Source of the DNA: a virus
Strand: one strand, 5' to 3'
Virus record (IMG/VR): IMGVR_UViG_3300010354_000092
Location: 1 to 61,543 of that record
DNA: 61,543 bases
Program-made: the position numbers and the translations under genes
The notes under the pieces: generated by a model
The model's database searches: none
The model's input: only the letters and a program-made list of their open reading frames with translations
What the model was told of the DNA's origin: nothing
In this document: positions 42,449 to 51,645 of the stretch, one piece after another
Position numbering within the stretch: position 1 is the stretch's first letter
How the letters are laid out: every line of letters begins with the position of its first letter

Positions 42449-44035
42449 ATGGCGCTGAAAAATATAGATCAGTTGGTCAAAAAGGCCAACGCAACCCAAA
42501 GATACTCAGAAGATCAAATTCAAGATCTACTGTCTTGTTCTGATGCTTTAACTGGGCCGAGATTTTTTCTAAGTAATTACTTTTTTATTCAACATCCAAC
42601 ACAGGGTAAATTAAAATATACGCCTTATGGATACCAAACCGAATTGCTAGATAGCTATCACGGCCATAGGTTTAGTGTGAATATGCTAGGCCGTCAGATG
42701 GGTAAAACTACAACGGCCGTTGGTTACTTACTTTGGTATGCAATGTTTGTACCAGACAGTACTATATTAATTGCCGCTCACAAATACACCGGCGCTCAGG
42801 AAATTATGCAACGTATTCGATATGGCTATGAATTATGCCCTGACCATATACGATGCGGTGTAACTAGCTATAACAAACAAAGTATAGAATTTGATAACGG
42901 TTCACGTATTGTTGCACAGACTACTACAGAAACAACAGGCCGTGGTATGTCTGTATCGTTACTATACTGTGATGAGTTTGCTTATGTAGAACCTAACATA
43001 GCAGTCGAGTTTTGGACTTCTATTTCGCCTACACTAGCTACTGGTGGTAAGGCAATTATTACTTCGACTCCTAACTCAGATGAAGATCAGTTTGCAATGA
43101 TATGGAACGAAGCAAACAAGAAATTTGACGAATACGGAAATGAACAAGAATTAGGACGGAACGGTTTCTTTCCTTATATGGCCATATGGAGCCAGCATCC
43201 GGATAGAGATGAAACATGGGCAGAAACAGAGCGTAGTCGTGTAGGAATCGAAAGGTTTGAACGAGAACATGAATGTAAATTCTTGATTTTTGATGAAACT
43301 CTTATTAGTAGTTTAAATCTAGCCAAATTAGAAGGTAGAGAGCCTATAATGCGTATGGGCCAAGCTAGATGGTATAAAGACATAGACGTAGCCTCCACAT
43401 ACATCGTAAGTTTAGATCCTAGTCTAGGCACTGGCGGCGATCCTGCCGCTATACAAGTTATAGAAATTCCTAGTCTGATACAGGTAGCAGAATGGCAGCA
43501 TAACAGCACTCCTGTGCAGGCGCAGGCTAGAATATTGCGAGATATTTGTAAGTTTATCGATGATAAATTTACTGCAAAAGGTAGCCAAAGCAGTATATAT
43601 TTTAGTGTAGAAAATAATTCAGTTGGTGAAGCGGCCCTAGTAGCAATCAGCGAAATAGGAGAAGACACATTCCCTGGACTCTTCTTAAGCGAACCAATTA
43701 AAAAAGGTCATGTACGCAGATTTAGAAAAGGTTTTAACACCACACACAGCTCAAAGATTACTGCCTGTGCTAAACTAAAACAACTCATAGAAACTGACAA
43801 TATTAAAGTTAATAGCAAACCGCTTATTAGCGAACTTAAAACTTATGTAGCTAGAGGCATAAGCTTTGAAGCCAAAACAGGACACCACGACGACCTTGTA
43901 TCGAGCTTATTGTTAGCAGTAAGAATGATTATGATATTACAGGACTGGGATCCTAGTGTTTATGATAAAATGCGAGATCACAGTGGCCTAGAAGAATACG
44001 ATATGCCCTTGCCAGTTTACATATCTACATATTGA
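42449..44035 (+). CDS. 17: Terminase large subunit gp17
   Basis: This 528-aa ATPase/nuclease drives DNA into the head and cuts headfuls. The N-terminal ATPase has Walker A GRQMGKTT at 81-88 and Walker B LLYCDEFAYV at 171-180, followed by the ITSTPNSDED coupling motif. The C-terminal RNase H-like nuclease has VSLDPSLGTGGDP near 325 and HHDDLVSS near 485. T4 gp17 is 610 aa. No Shine-Dalgarno; predicted leaderless. The stop overlaps the next promoter. Confidence 0.96.
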   Translation: MALKNIDQLVKKANATQRYSEDQIQDLLSCSDALTGPRFFLSNYFFIQHPTQGKLKYTPYGYQTELLDSYHGHRFSVNMLGRQMGKTTTAVGYLLWYAMFVPDSTILIAAHKYTGAQEIMQRIRYGYELCPDHIRCGVTSYNKQSIEFDNGSRIVAQTTTETTGRGMSVSLLYCDEFAYVEPNIAVEFWTSISPTLATGGKAIITSTPNSDEDQFAMIWNEANKKFDEYGNEQELGRNGFFPYMAIWSQHPDRDETWAETERSRVGIERFEREHECKFLIFDETLISSLNLAKLEGREPIMRMGQARWYKDIDVASTYIVSLDPSLGTGGDPAAIQVIEIPSLIQVAEWQHNSTPVQAQARILRDICKFIDDKFTAKGSQSSIYFSVENNSVGEAALVAISEIGEDTFPGLFLSEPIKKGHVRRFRKGFNTTHSSKITACAKLKQLIETDNIKVNSKPLISELKTYVARGISFEAKTGHHDDLVSSLLLAVRMIMILQDWDPSVYDKMRDHSGLEEYDMPLPVYISTY

Positions 44036-44041
44036 TAAATA
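44036..44041 (+). promoter_or_regulatory. Late promoter box, 5 nt before ATG
   Basis: TGATAAATAGCTTTATG, starting just at the gp17 stop. It predicts a leaderless mRNA from 44047 and rules out the upstream TTG at 44032 as start. Confidence 0.65.
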
Positions 44042-44046
44042 GCTTT

Positions 44047-46038
44047 ATGAACTCAATACACATAATCAGCCAAGACGTTTTTGATAAAATACGCTCTAGA
44101 TTCAGCAACCTTGAAATGGGTGACGAAACTGGCGCCGTAACCTCTGATCCTAAAAAAGCAAGATTTTTTGATTTTGACTTTGTTGCTGAAAATGAAAATC
44201 TTGGTCGAGTAAGTATTAGTATAAATGAGTTAGGCTCACTTAAAATTTTTTATAGCCAGGGCATCCTCGAAGACACAGAATCTTTTGTAAAAACCGTTTG
44301 GTACGATTTCTTAAGAGAAATGCGTATGTTTGCTAAACGACGTTTGCTTAGATTTGATACTAGAGACATTACTAAGAGTCACTTAGATAAAAATGATTTT
44401 CAGTATCTAGCTGCTACTGGACAAAAGGACGAAACAACCATGCAAGAAAGTAAAATGTTCGGCAGTTCAAAAAGCTCATATCTGCCTTTAGAGAAAACAA
44501 AACTTATTGTTCGACATAATAAGCCAGTTGATGAAACACAGATTGGTGCAAGAAGTAGGCGTCATAACATTAAGGCACTTTATATTGAAAATCAAGATGG
44601 TGAACGATTCAAATACCCATTTGAACACCTAGCAGGTGCTAAGGCTATGCAACGTCATGTGGCTAACGGTGGCAGGCCTTATGATGACGTAGGTAAAAAA
44701 ATTATAGAAATGAGTCAGCATATTGCTGAACTAGCAGCCTTTAAACGTCATGTTCATGGTCATGATAAAATGAATTATGAAGTTAATGAAATTACAGAAA
44801 AAGCTGACGGAAAATTACAGAACCTAAAACAGACTATGGAGAATCTTTGCAAACAGGGATTTTATGAAAGATGGAAAGATTCTGTACAACCGTATAATGA
44901 TGACGAACAAATGGTTCTAGATCAGGCAACCATGGAAGATTATAAATCTAAATTTACAGTTAAATCTTTTAAAGAAGACTTAACGCAATTCTTTCCGCTG
45001 ATTCACAGAATCATGCAGGAAACAGGCACTATTGAATTAGAAAATTATGTAAATGAAACTGATTCGAAAGAATATTGCGATGCCTGTGATCGTCCCGCTA
45101 AAGACTGTATCTGTGACGATGTTAAAGAAGGTACGTTTGATGAATTTGTCGAATGGGCTAACAGAGTTGAAGAAGGCAGAATAGAGCCAGATACACTAAT
45201 GTCGCTGAAAGAATTAGTAGAGGCCGGATTAACATTAGGCGTAGACGGTGTTAGTGCTATTGAGGCATTACAAGGCATAGGTATACACGATGAGGGATTA
45301 GAAAACGCATTAGTAGAATTATCTAAAGTAAATGCTGGCGCTGACCCTATCCCTACAATTAAAGCTTGGTTAACAAAAGAAGATCCAGAAGCCGCAGAAG
45401 AATTAGGATTAAAATCCAATGAACCAGCAACACAAGAATCCGGTGAAGGGTTAGAGCAGACAGAAGAAAGAGAACCAAATCTAAGAGAGATTGCAGAAAT
45501 GGTTAAATCTTTTTATGACAAAGAAACTGGAAAATTTCCAAAAGGTGAGACTGGCGTAATTGTTCATGTTAAAAAAGAACTAGGAGACAGAGCAGGAGCA
45601 CTAGCAGAAAAATTAGTACATAAGCTTATGTCTGAGGGACCTGCTGTAGACGCCTATATGGCCGGAAAAAGTCCAGCTATTGCTAATTTCGCTGCCCATT
45701 TAGATAAAAACAGAGATCAGTCCGAAGAAGGTAATGCATTTGGGGCTGCGGCCAGTGCGGCCGACCCAGGCGAAAAATTCAAAGTTGGCGATCAAGAATA
45801 TATCAAATCTGAGGACAATCCCCAGCATAGTCATCAATATAAAACTACAATGAAACATGCTGATAACCCAACAGTTCAACAACGTATGGCTGCACACGAT
45901 ATCAACCCGGGTATTGCTGGATATAAAGATCGTGTTGATCTATTAAAAGATTTGGAAAGAACTGGAAAGCTCAAAAGTGAAGGATTGGAAGATAAAGAAA
46001 TGGAACGTATAAAAATTTTATCTGGTTTGGTAAAATAA
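44047..46038 (+). CDS. Large conserved unknown after terminase, possibly virion-associated
   Basis: This 663-aa protein has an N-terminal domain at about 1-110 (ARFFDFDFVAENENLG, WYDFLREMRMFAKRRLLRFD) and a second at 135-250 (KLIVRHNKPVDE, ARSRRHNIKALYIENQDGE, HLAGAKAMQRHVANGG). These resemble a conserved protein found after gp17 in aquatic T4-like phages. A Cys cluster (CDACDRPAKDCICDD) near 345 could bind zinc. The rest (375-663) is helical and acidic with Gly/Ala-rich parts. Function unknown; late promoter and position suggest a virion or packaging role. Confidence 0.55.
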   Translation: MNSIHIISQDVFDKIRSRFSNLEMGDETGAVTSDPKKARFFDFDFVAENENLGRVSISINELGSLKIFYSQGILEDTESFVKTVWYDFLREMRMFAKRRLLRFDTRDITKSHLDKNDFQYLAATGQKDETTMQESKMFGSSKSSYLPLEKTKLIVRHNKPVDETQIGARSRRHNIKALYIENQDGERFKYPFEHLAGAKAMQRHVANGGRPYDDVGKKIIEMSQHIAELAAFKRHVHGHDKMNYEVNEITEKADGKLQNLKQTMENLCKQGFYERWKDSVQPYNDDEQMVLDQATMEDYKSKFTVKSFKEDLTQFFPLIHRIMQETGTIELENYVNETDSKEYCDACDRPAKDCICDDVKEGTFDEFVEWANRVEEGRIEPDTLMSLKELVEAGLTLGVDGVSAIEALQGIGIHDEGLENALVELSKVNAGADPIPTIKAWLTKEDPEAAEELGLKSNEPATQESGEGLEQTEEREPNLREIAEMVKSFYDKETGKFPKGETGVIVHVKKELGDRAGALAEKLVHKLMSEGPAVDAYMAGKSPAIANFAAHLDKNRDQSEEGNAFGAAASAADPGEKFKVGDQEYIKSEDNPQHSHQYKTTMKHADNPTVQQRMAAHDINPGIAGYKDRVDLLKDLERTGKLKSEGLEDKEMERIKILSGLVK

Positions 46039-46071
46039 ATCAATTATCAGCAGTCATTTAGGTTGCAGAAC

Positions 46072-46077
46072 TAAATA
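46072..46077 (+). promoter_or_regulatory. TAAATA box running into a terminator
   Basis: AACTAAATAAAAG. The predicted start lies within the following terminator stem, so a late transcript would be expected to stop at once. It may be fortuitous. Confidence 0.25.
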
Positions 46078-46112
46078 AAAGTGCGTATAGTTAACTATAT
46101 GCACTTTTTCTT
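46077..46112 (+). terminator. Intrinsic terminator before gp32
   Basis: AAAAGTGCGTATAG-TTAA-CTATATGCACTTTTT, a long stem with one G-T pair and a T-run. It separates the late gene block from the replication block. The remaining gap (46113-46172) holds only the gp32 leader with AAGGAG. Confidence 0.9.
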
Positions 46113-46172
46113 TTTAGTCAGTGGGCTAGAAAGAAGTGGCAAAACAAAGGCATAACATTAAGGAGAAACATT

Positions 46173-47168
46173 ATGGCAACTTTGGCAGAAATTCGTGCGA
46201 AACTTCAACAGGCTTCCCAGCAGCAAGGCGGAAGCGGCGGCGGTGATAATGCAATTTTTCCACATTGGAATATTGCAGAAGGAACAACTACTACAGTTCG
46301 TTTCCTACCCGACGGAGACTCTAATAACACTTTCTTCTGGATTGAACGAGCAATGATTAAATTGCCCTTCGCCGGAATCAAAGGTGAAACAAATTCAAAA
46401 CCAACTCAAGTTCAAGTTCCGTGCATGGAAATGTGGGGCGAAACCTGTCCTATTCTTACTGAGGTTCGTCCTTGGTTTAAGGACAAGAGTTTGGAAGATA
46501 TGGGTCGTAAGTATTGGAAGAAAAAATCTTATCTATTCCAAGGCTTTGTTGTAAACACTGACCTTAAAGAAGATAAAACTCCAGAAAATCCAATTCGTCG
46601 ATTCATTATTGGTAGTCAAATTTTTAATATTGTTAAAAATGCTCTCATGGACAGTGAGATTGAAGAACTGCCTACTGATTTGGTACGTGGTTTGGATTTT
46701 AAGATTGCTAAAACTAGTAAAGGTGGCTATGCTGATTATTCTACTTCTACTTGGGCTCGTCGCGAACGTGCGCTAAGTGAGGCAGAGCAGGCAGCAATTG
46801 CACAACATGGATTGTTTAAACTCAGCGACTTCCTACCGAAGAAGCCAGGCGAAGTTGAACTCAAAGTTATCAAGGAAATGTTTGAAGCATCGGTAGATGG
46901 TGAAGCATTTGACATGGAACGTTGGGGGCAATATTTTAAGCCAGCCGGTATGGGAGGAAACAGTGAAGGTGGTGCTACTGCCAAGGCTGCTCCGGCTCCT
47001 GTTAAGGCTGCTCCAGCTCCTCAAGCTAGCCAAACTACAGAGGAAGATGATCCTCCATTTGAACCAGATAATAAACCCGCAAAGGCAGAAAGTTCATCCA
47101 ATAACAGTGAGGCAACAAGTCGAGCCGCTGATATTTTGGCGATGATTCGTAACCGCAATAAGCAATAA
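46173..47168 (+). CDS. 32: Single-stranded DNA-binding protein gp32
   Basis: This 331-aa protein coats single-stranded DNA in replication and recombination. The gp32 family is seen in the basic Gln-rich N-terminus (ATLAEIRAKLQQASQQQ), FPHWNIAEGTTTTVRFLPDG, a Cys pair near 83-92 (PCMEMWGETCP) within the zinc region, and YLFQGFVV. The C-terminal 65 residues are Pro/Ala-rich then acidic, the tail that recruits replication partners. Length is close to T4 gp32 (301 aa). AAGGAG upstream. Confidence 0.93.
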   Translation: MATLAEIRAKLQQASQQQGGSGGGDNAIFPHWNIAEGTTTTVRFLPDGDSNNTFFWIERAMIKLPFAGIKGETNSKPTQVQVPCMEMWGETCPILTEVRPWFKDKSLEDMGRKYWKKKSYLFQGFVVNTDLKEDKTPENPIRRFIIGSQIFNIVKNALMDSEIEELPTDLVRGLDFKIAKTSKGGYADYSTSTWARRERALSEAEQAAIAQHGLFKLSDFLPKKPGEVELKVIKEMFEASVDGEAFDMERWGQYFKPAGMGGNSEGGATAKAAPAPVKAAPAPQASQTTEEDDPPFEPDNKPAKAESSSNNSEATSRAADILAMIRNRNKQ

Positions 47169-47183
47169 TTGGGGGATGATAAA

Positions 47184-48242
47184 ATGGGAAAAGCATTTGA
47201 CATCTCTAAATTTCGCAAAAGCATTACTAAGTCTATCGACGGTTTGGGTATTGGGTTTAATGATCCTACAGACTGGATTTCTACTGGCAATTATGCTCTC
47301 AATTATCTAATTTCTGGGGACTTCTTCAAAGGAGTTCCCCTTGGCAAAGTTACAGTGTTTGCCGGAGAAAGTGGTGCAGGTAAATCATATATCTGCTCCG
47401 GCAATATTGTAAGACACGCTCAAGAACAAGGTATTTTTGTAGTATTAGTTGACACAGAAAACGCTCTTGACAAGGATTGGTTGCAGGCATTAGGTGTGGA
47501 TGTTTCTGAAGAGAAACTATTCAAACTTAATATAGCAATGATCGATGATGTAGCAAAAACTATAAATGAATTTATGAAAGAATATAAGGCCATGCCCGAA
47601 GGCGAGCGTCCTAAAGTTCTTTTTGTCATTGATAGTTTAGGTATGTTGTTAACTCCCACTGATGTAAATCAGTTTGAAGCTGGTGATTTGAAAGGTGACA
47701 TGGGTCGTAAACCTAAAGCATTAACAGCTTTAGTGCGTAACTGTGTAAATATGTTCGGTTCTTATAATGTAGGATTAGTTGCTACTAATCATACCTATGC
47801 AAGCCAGGATATGTTTGACCCCGATGATAAAATTTCAGGAGGTCAAGGATTTATCTACGCTTCAAGTATTGTAGTGGCCATGAAAAAACTCAAACTCAAA
47901 GAGGATGAGGATGGTAATAAGATATCTGATGTTGTAGGTATTCGAAGTGCATGTAAGGTTATGAAAACTCGTTATGCAAAACCTTTTGAATCAGTACAGG
48001 TTAAGATTCCCTATTCAACAGGTATGAGTCCGACTAGCGGATTAGTTGACATGTTTGAAAAAATGGGAGTTTTATCTAAAGTTGGTAACAAACTCGCGTA
48101 TACTAATAAAGAAACAGGCGAGATTGTAGCCGAATTCCGTAAGAACTGGACTGAAGAAAAACTGACGCTAATAATGCAACAATGGGACGAAAATTCAGTT
48201 GGCAAAAATCCTAGTGAACTAATTGAAACAGAGGAAGCATGA
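47184..48242 (+). CDS. uvsX: UvsX RecA-like recombinase
   Basis: This 352-aa recombinase catalyses strand invasion for recombination-dependent replication. Walker A GESGAGKS is at 61-68, FVIDSLGMLL is the Walker B strand, and a SGGQGFIYASS stretch fits the DNA-binding L2 region. The ATG at 47184 is preferred to the TTG at 47169 because GGGGGA is spaced for it. It follows gp32 by 15 nt, and its product works with gp32 and UvsY. Confidence 0.93.
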   Translation: MGKAFDISKFRKSITKSIDGLGIGFNDPTDWISTGNYALNYLISGDFFKGVPLGKVTVFAGESGAGKSYICSGNIVRHAQEQGIFVVLVDTENALDKDWLQALGVDVSEEKLFKLNIAMIDDVAKTINEFMKEYKAMPEGERPKVLFVIDSLGMLLTPTDVNQFEAGDLKGDMGRKPKALTALVRNCVNMFGSYNVGLVATNHTYASQDMFDPDDKISGGQGFIYASSIVVAMKKLKLKEDEDGNKISDVVGIRSACKVMKTRYAKPFESVQVKIPYSTGMSPTSGLVDMFEKMGVLSKVGNKLAYTNKETGEIVAEFRKNWTEEKLTLIMQQWDENSVGKNPSELIETEEA

Positions 48243-48496
48243 TGGACGAAAGTTTAGTTATGGAAATATGGGATACATTCCGCGAATATATCCCAGATAA
48301 AAACAAAGAAATGGCAGCAAATCAATTTGTCGACTTTCTTTTAGGTAAAGATTTAGAAGCTTCTGACCTCGAGAGTTTTATGGGCTATGATCCTCATCTA
48401 GATGAAGCAATTAAAACTGTTTTAGATGAGGAATCTGAGTATGAAGATGAAGAGTCTGACGACGACTGGGGCAATGACGTAGACGAGGACTATTAA
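48239..48496 (+). CDS. Small acidic unknown after UvsX
   Basis: This 85-aa protein has a helical start (MEIWDTFREYIPDKNKEMAA), FVDFLLGKDLEASDLESFMG and a very acidic tail of about 25 residues (ESDDDWGND). It overlaps UvsX by ATGA and the next gene by 1 bp, so it is translated with them. The acidic tail suggests a DNA mimic or a protein-binding tail. An in-frame second ATG at 48242 is possible. Family not recognised. Confidence 0.6.
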   Translation: MMDESLVMEIWDTFREYIPDKNKEMAANQFVDFLLGKDLEASDLESFMGYDPHLDEAIKTVLDEESEYEDEESDDDWGNDVDEDY

Positions 48497-48954
48497 TGTC
48501 TCAATGGTACGCCAAAGTAAGTAAGGATATTTCTTACTTACCCCCATGTTTAGATTTTTATTATGATGAACTAGGTCAAGCAAGGCTAGAAGTTAAAATT
48601 CATGGGAACATTGAAAAATCTAGCTCTGCTTTGCCCGGTATTGTTGAACATCGATTTAATCAACTTCAAGAAATTGAAGCAATATTAGAATATCTTAATA
48701 TTGAGTTAAGAAGAATTCGTTCAAAGTCATTTAAAAAATATTTAGAAAACTATCAACGAGCACTGAGCTCGAGAGATGTTGAAAAATACGTCGACGGAGA
48801 AGCCGATGTAGTTGATATGGAAAAAGTTATTAACGAATTTGCTCTACTTCGAAATCAATGGCTCGGTATTGTCAAAGGTTTGGATATAAAACAATGGCAA
48901 TTAAGTAATATTATTAAACTTAGAACTGCTGGATTAGAGGATGCCTCTCTTTAA
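48496..48954 (+). CDS. uvsY: UvsY-like recombination mediator
   Basis: This 152-aa, mostly helical protein has DVVDMEKVINEFALLRNQW followed by KGLDIKQWQLSNIIKLR, which lines up with the C-terminal half of T4 UvsY (VDTSLQYW..., IKSRGFAIKHIQDMR). UvsY loads UvsX on gp32-coated DNA. Length (T4 137 aa) and the place between uvsX and uvsW support this. The similarity was judged by eye and is moderate. A terminator follows immediately. Confidence 0.65.
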   Translation: MSQWYAKVSKDISYLPPCLDFYYDELGQARLEVKIHGNIEKSSSALPGIVEHRFNQLQEIEAILEYLNIELRRIRSKSFKKYLENYQRALSSRDVEKYVDGEADVVDMEKVINEFALLRNQWLGIVKGLDIKQWQLSNIIKLRTAGLEDASL

Positions 48955-48977
48955 AGACTCGGACTTGAGTCTTTTTT
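48952..48977 (+). terminator. Intrinsic terminator after uvsY-like gene
   Basis: AAGACTC-GGACTT-GAGTCTT followed by a T-run. The 3' arm contains the -35 element of the next promoter. Confidence 0.88.
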
Positions 48978-48993
48978 GTTTTTAGTGTATAAT
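48965..48993 (+). promoter_or_regulatory. Sigma70-type promoter overlapping terminator, leaderless
   Basis: TTGAGT (48965-48970), 17 nt, TATAAT (48988-48993), then 5 nt to the ATG at 48999. The -35 lies in the terminator stem and the spacer in its T-run. Initiation would fall on or next to the ATG. Confidence 0.65.
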
Positions 48994-48998
48994 AAATT

Positions 48999-50201
48999 AT
49001 GTTTGTAGAAGATATCATTCATAGATTAGCCAACAGTGGACCATTTTTATTCACCGGTCCAGTTATACGTGTCAGTTCTATTGACCAAAACCTGATCAAT
49101 AGCCTCTCAGATCAACTGTCTAGGGGTAACGGTTTTACAGAAAAACAATCTGTACTTGCATTACGGTTAATTAACAAGTATTGGATGCAGTTAGAAGCGG
49201 CATTAAAAATTAATATTACTAAAATTACTTTAAATCCGCAATATAAACTTCCTATGCGAGTTTTATCAACGATAAAGACCGTTAAAATATCAGAAAGTGC
49301 TCAGTCAACCGGTTCTGCTATTCAGGTCGTATTCCCATATGACGAAAATTTAGTTGCAATTATAAAAAATTATAAAAAAGAAACTAGAGACAATTATATA
49401 AATTGGAACGGTGAAAATAAATCCTGGGATTTCCCATTAAAGGAAGAGTACTTGCATTGGATCAAACAAACATTGACTCCGTTGAACTTCGATTTTGACG
49501 AAAAAATCAAAGAACTGTTTGTTCAAATTGAACATATTGAAAAAAATATCGAAAATTATGTTCCTATGTTAGTTTTTGAGGATAATAAATTTCTTTTCAA
49601 AAACACACATACAAATATTCCTCAACCTACTTCTACAGATTTAATAGATGTGATGATTGAGGCAAAAAAATACGGAATTTTTACCTGGAGTGAAGATATA
49701 AATCTTGCTTTAGAACAATTAGACATAAACGAGTATCTAAAAAAATATCTTTTAGACAGCAATGTGAGAGTTTTGCCGTCTGGAACAGAAAAACTATCTT
49801 TTGACGATGTAAAATCTATAGCAAAATATAATTTACCATGTTTAGTAGTTCTTCCGGGAGGTTCAGAATATGCACATCTCAAGACCTGTATAGAGATGTT
49901 CAAAGATTCGGGCATCTTATCAGAAGAAATGACTGTTTTGTTTAGACTTGATAATTCAACAAAGAAAGATTTTAACGTTTTTGTAAAGGATTCTAATTTA
50001 AACAATCCATTAAGTGAAAAAATTAAGGTAGTGTTTATATCTGGTAAAATTCCTAAGCCTTTAATTGAATCAAAGATTAATTTTCCGGTTATAATTAACT
50101 TTGGTATAAGCGGAGTACATTATACTTTGTCAAATTATCTAAAAAATCATCATTTTGTAGTAAACTATACACTTAAGGAGCAAGATTTTGCCAAGCTGTA
50201 A
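48999..50201 (+). CDS. HARP-domain-like protein partnered with UvsW
   Basis: This 400-aa protein has a helical start with GFTEKQSVLALRLINKYW (45-62) and, at about 108-160, AIQVVFPYDENLVAIIKNY, then NWNGENKSWDFPL and a helix. This is the pattern of the HARP domain of annealing helicases such as SMARCAL1, related to the DNA-binding front of UvsW. The rest resembles no enzyme I know. It overlaps the UvsW gene by 14 bp, so it may guide the helicase to forks or remodel DNA beside it. No Walker motifs are seen. Confidence 0.5.
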   Translation: MFVEDIIHRLANSGPFLFTGPVIRVSSIDQNLINSLSDQLSRGNGFTEKQSVLALRLINKYWMQLEAALKINITKITLNPQYKLPMRVLSTIKTVKISESAQSTGSAIQVVFPYDENLVAIIKNYKKETRDNYINWNGENKSWDFPLKEEYLHWIKQTLTPLNFDFDEKIKELFVQIEHIEKNIENYVPMLVFEDNKFLFKNTHTNIPQPTSTDLIDVMIEAKKYGIFTWSEDINLALEQLDINEYLKKYLLDSNVRVLPSGTEKLSFDDVKSIAKYNLPCLVVLPGGSEYAHLKTCIEMFKDSGILSEEMTVLFRLDNSTKKDFNVFVKDSNLNNPLSEKIKVVFISGKIPKPLIESKINFPVIINFGISGVHYTLSNYLKNHHFVVNYTLKEQDFAKL

Positions 50202-51645
50202 AGTTATTATTAAAGATGAGGTTAATGTTAAGATTGAAAATTTACATCTTGACACAAGAAAGGCCTTGGTGCGTAAATTTAAGTACGAGGATCCTACTGC
50301 AAGATTCCGACCAGCCTACAAATTGGGTCGCTGGGACGGGACTGTAAGCTTTTTTGGGCTCGGTGGCACAACCTATCTGTCAATGTTACCCCAGGTTTTA
50401 GAATTCTTAGAAGAAAAAAATTATTATATAGAACTAGAAGATCATAGAAACAATACTGATCTAAAATTTGTCGAAATTTCCAGTGATTTTTGGGGTGAAA
50501 AACGGTGGCCAAAAGGACATAGATTTGAGGGAGAGTTGATAAGACTTAGAAATGACCAAGTAGAAGTTATCAACAAATTTTTAGAAAATCCTCAGTGTAT
50601 ACAAGAAATTGCCACAGGCTTTGGAAAAACCATAACCACAGCAACTTTGGCAAAAATCTGTGAAAAATACGGTCGTACTATCACCATCGTGCCAAATAAA
50701 AGTTTGGTAGAACAAACCGAAGAAGACTTCATTAACGTAGGTTTAGATGTAGGTGTGTATTACGGAGACAGGAAAGATCTTAATAAAACACATACTATTG
50801 CAACTTGGCAAAGTTTGAACATTTTAGAGAAAAAATCTCATGATTTTCCTGACGAAATTGTCACTTTGGCTGAATTTTTAGAAGGTATTGAATGTGTTAT
50901 GGTTGATGAGGTACACATGGCTAAAGCCGAAGTACTTAAAAAATTATTAACACAAAATTTGAGCCATGCACCAATACGATGGGGACTTACAGGAACAGTT
51001 CCTAAAGCAGATCATGAGTTTCAAAGCCTTAAGGCCAGTCTAGGAGAAGTGGTAAATCGAGTAGCTGCACACGAACTTCAAGAGAAAGGTGTCCTTAGCG
51101 AATGCCATGTTCAAATCATACAAACGGCAGAATGGAAAGAATTTAAATCTTATGCTGAAGAACTAAAATACCTAGTTACTGATGAAACAAGAATGACCTG
51201 GATTAGCCAACTAATCAATAAAATCTCAGAATCTGGAAATACATTGGTGTTGGTTGACAGAATTGAATCAGGACGTATAATAACAAATAGTATAGCTGAT
51301 TCTGTTTTTATATCAGGAGAAGTGAAGACTAAAGATCGAAAAGAAGAGTATGACGAAATTAGGACCGCAAATAACAAAATTATTGTTGCAACATATGGTG
51401 TTGCGGCTGTTGGCATTAATATTCCTCGTATATTTAATTTGGTCCTCTTGGAGCCTGGTAAATCGTTTGTTAGAGTTATCCAATCAATAGGAAGAGGAAT
51501 TAGAAAGGCAGATGACAAAGATTTTGTTCAGATATGGGATATCACTGCTGGTGCAAAATACGCTAAACGCCACCTCACTGAAAGGAAAAAATTCTATAAA
51601 GAAGCCAAGTATCCATTTACGATTGACAAGGTAAAATACATATAA
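50188..51645 (+). CDS. uvsW: UvsW-type DNA/RNA helicase
   Basis: This 485-aa SF2 helicase unwinds R-loops and branched DNA and favours fork regression. The N-terminal domain (1-110) has RKFKYEDPTARFRPAYKLGRW. Motif I ATGFGKT is at about 142-148, DEVH at about 239-242, the GLTGT motif III at about 268-272 and motif VI QSIGRGIRK at about 430-438. Length equals T4 UvsW within a few per cent. The start is TTG at 50188 with AAGGAG 7 nt before, inside the preceding gene. Confidence 0.94.
   Translation: MPSCKVIIKDEVNVKIENLHLDTRKALVRKFKYEDPTARFRPAYKLGRWDGTVSFFGLGGTTYLSMLPQVLEFLEEKNYYIELEDHRNNTDLKFVEISSDFWGEKRWPKGHRFEGELIRLRNDQVEVINKFLENPQCIQEIATGFGKTITTATLAKICEKYGRTITIVPNKSLVEQTEEDFINVGLDVGVYYGDRKDLNKTHTIATWQSLNILEKKSHDFPDEIVTLAEFLEGIECVMVDEVHMAKAEVLKKLLTQNLSHAPIRWGLTGTVPKADHEFQSLKASLGEVVNRVAAHELQEKGVLSECHVQIIQTAEWKEFKSYAEELKYLVTDETRMTWISQLINKISESGNTLVLVDRIESGRIITNSIADSVFISGEVKTKDRKEEYDEIRTANNKIIVATYGVAAVGINIPRIFNLVLLEPGKSFVRVIQSIGRGIRKADDKDFVQIWDITAGAKYAKRHLTERKKFYKEAKYPFTIDKVKYI

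Noticed and set aside
43174-43668. 164-codon minus-strand open frame inside gp17
   Set aside because: It is antisense to the conserved terminase nuclease region, with a Cys/Ile-rich composition typical of shadows.
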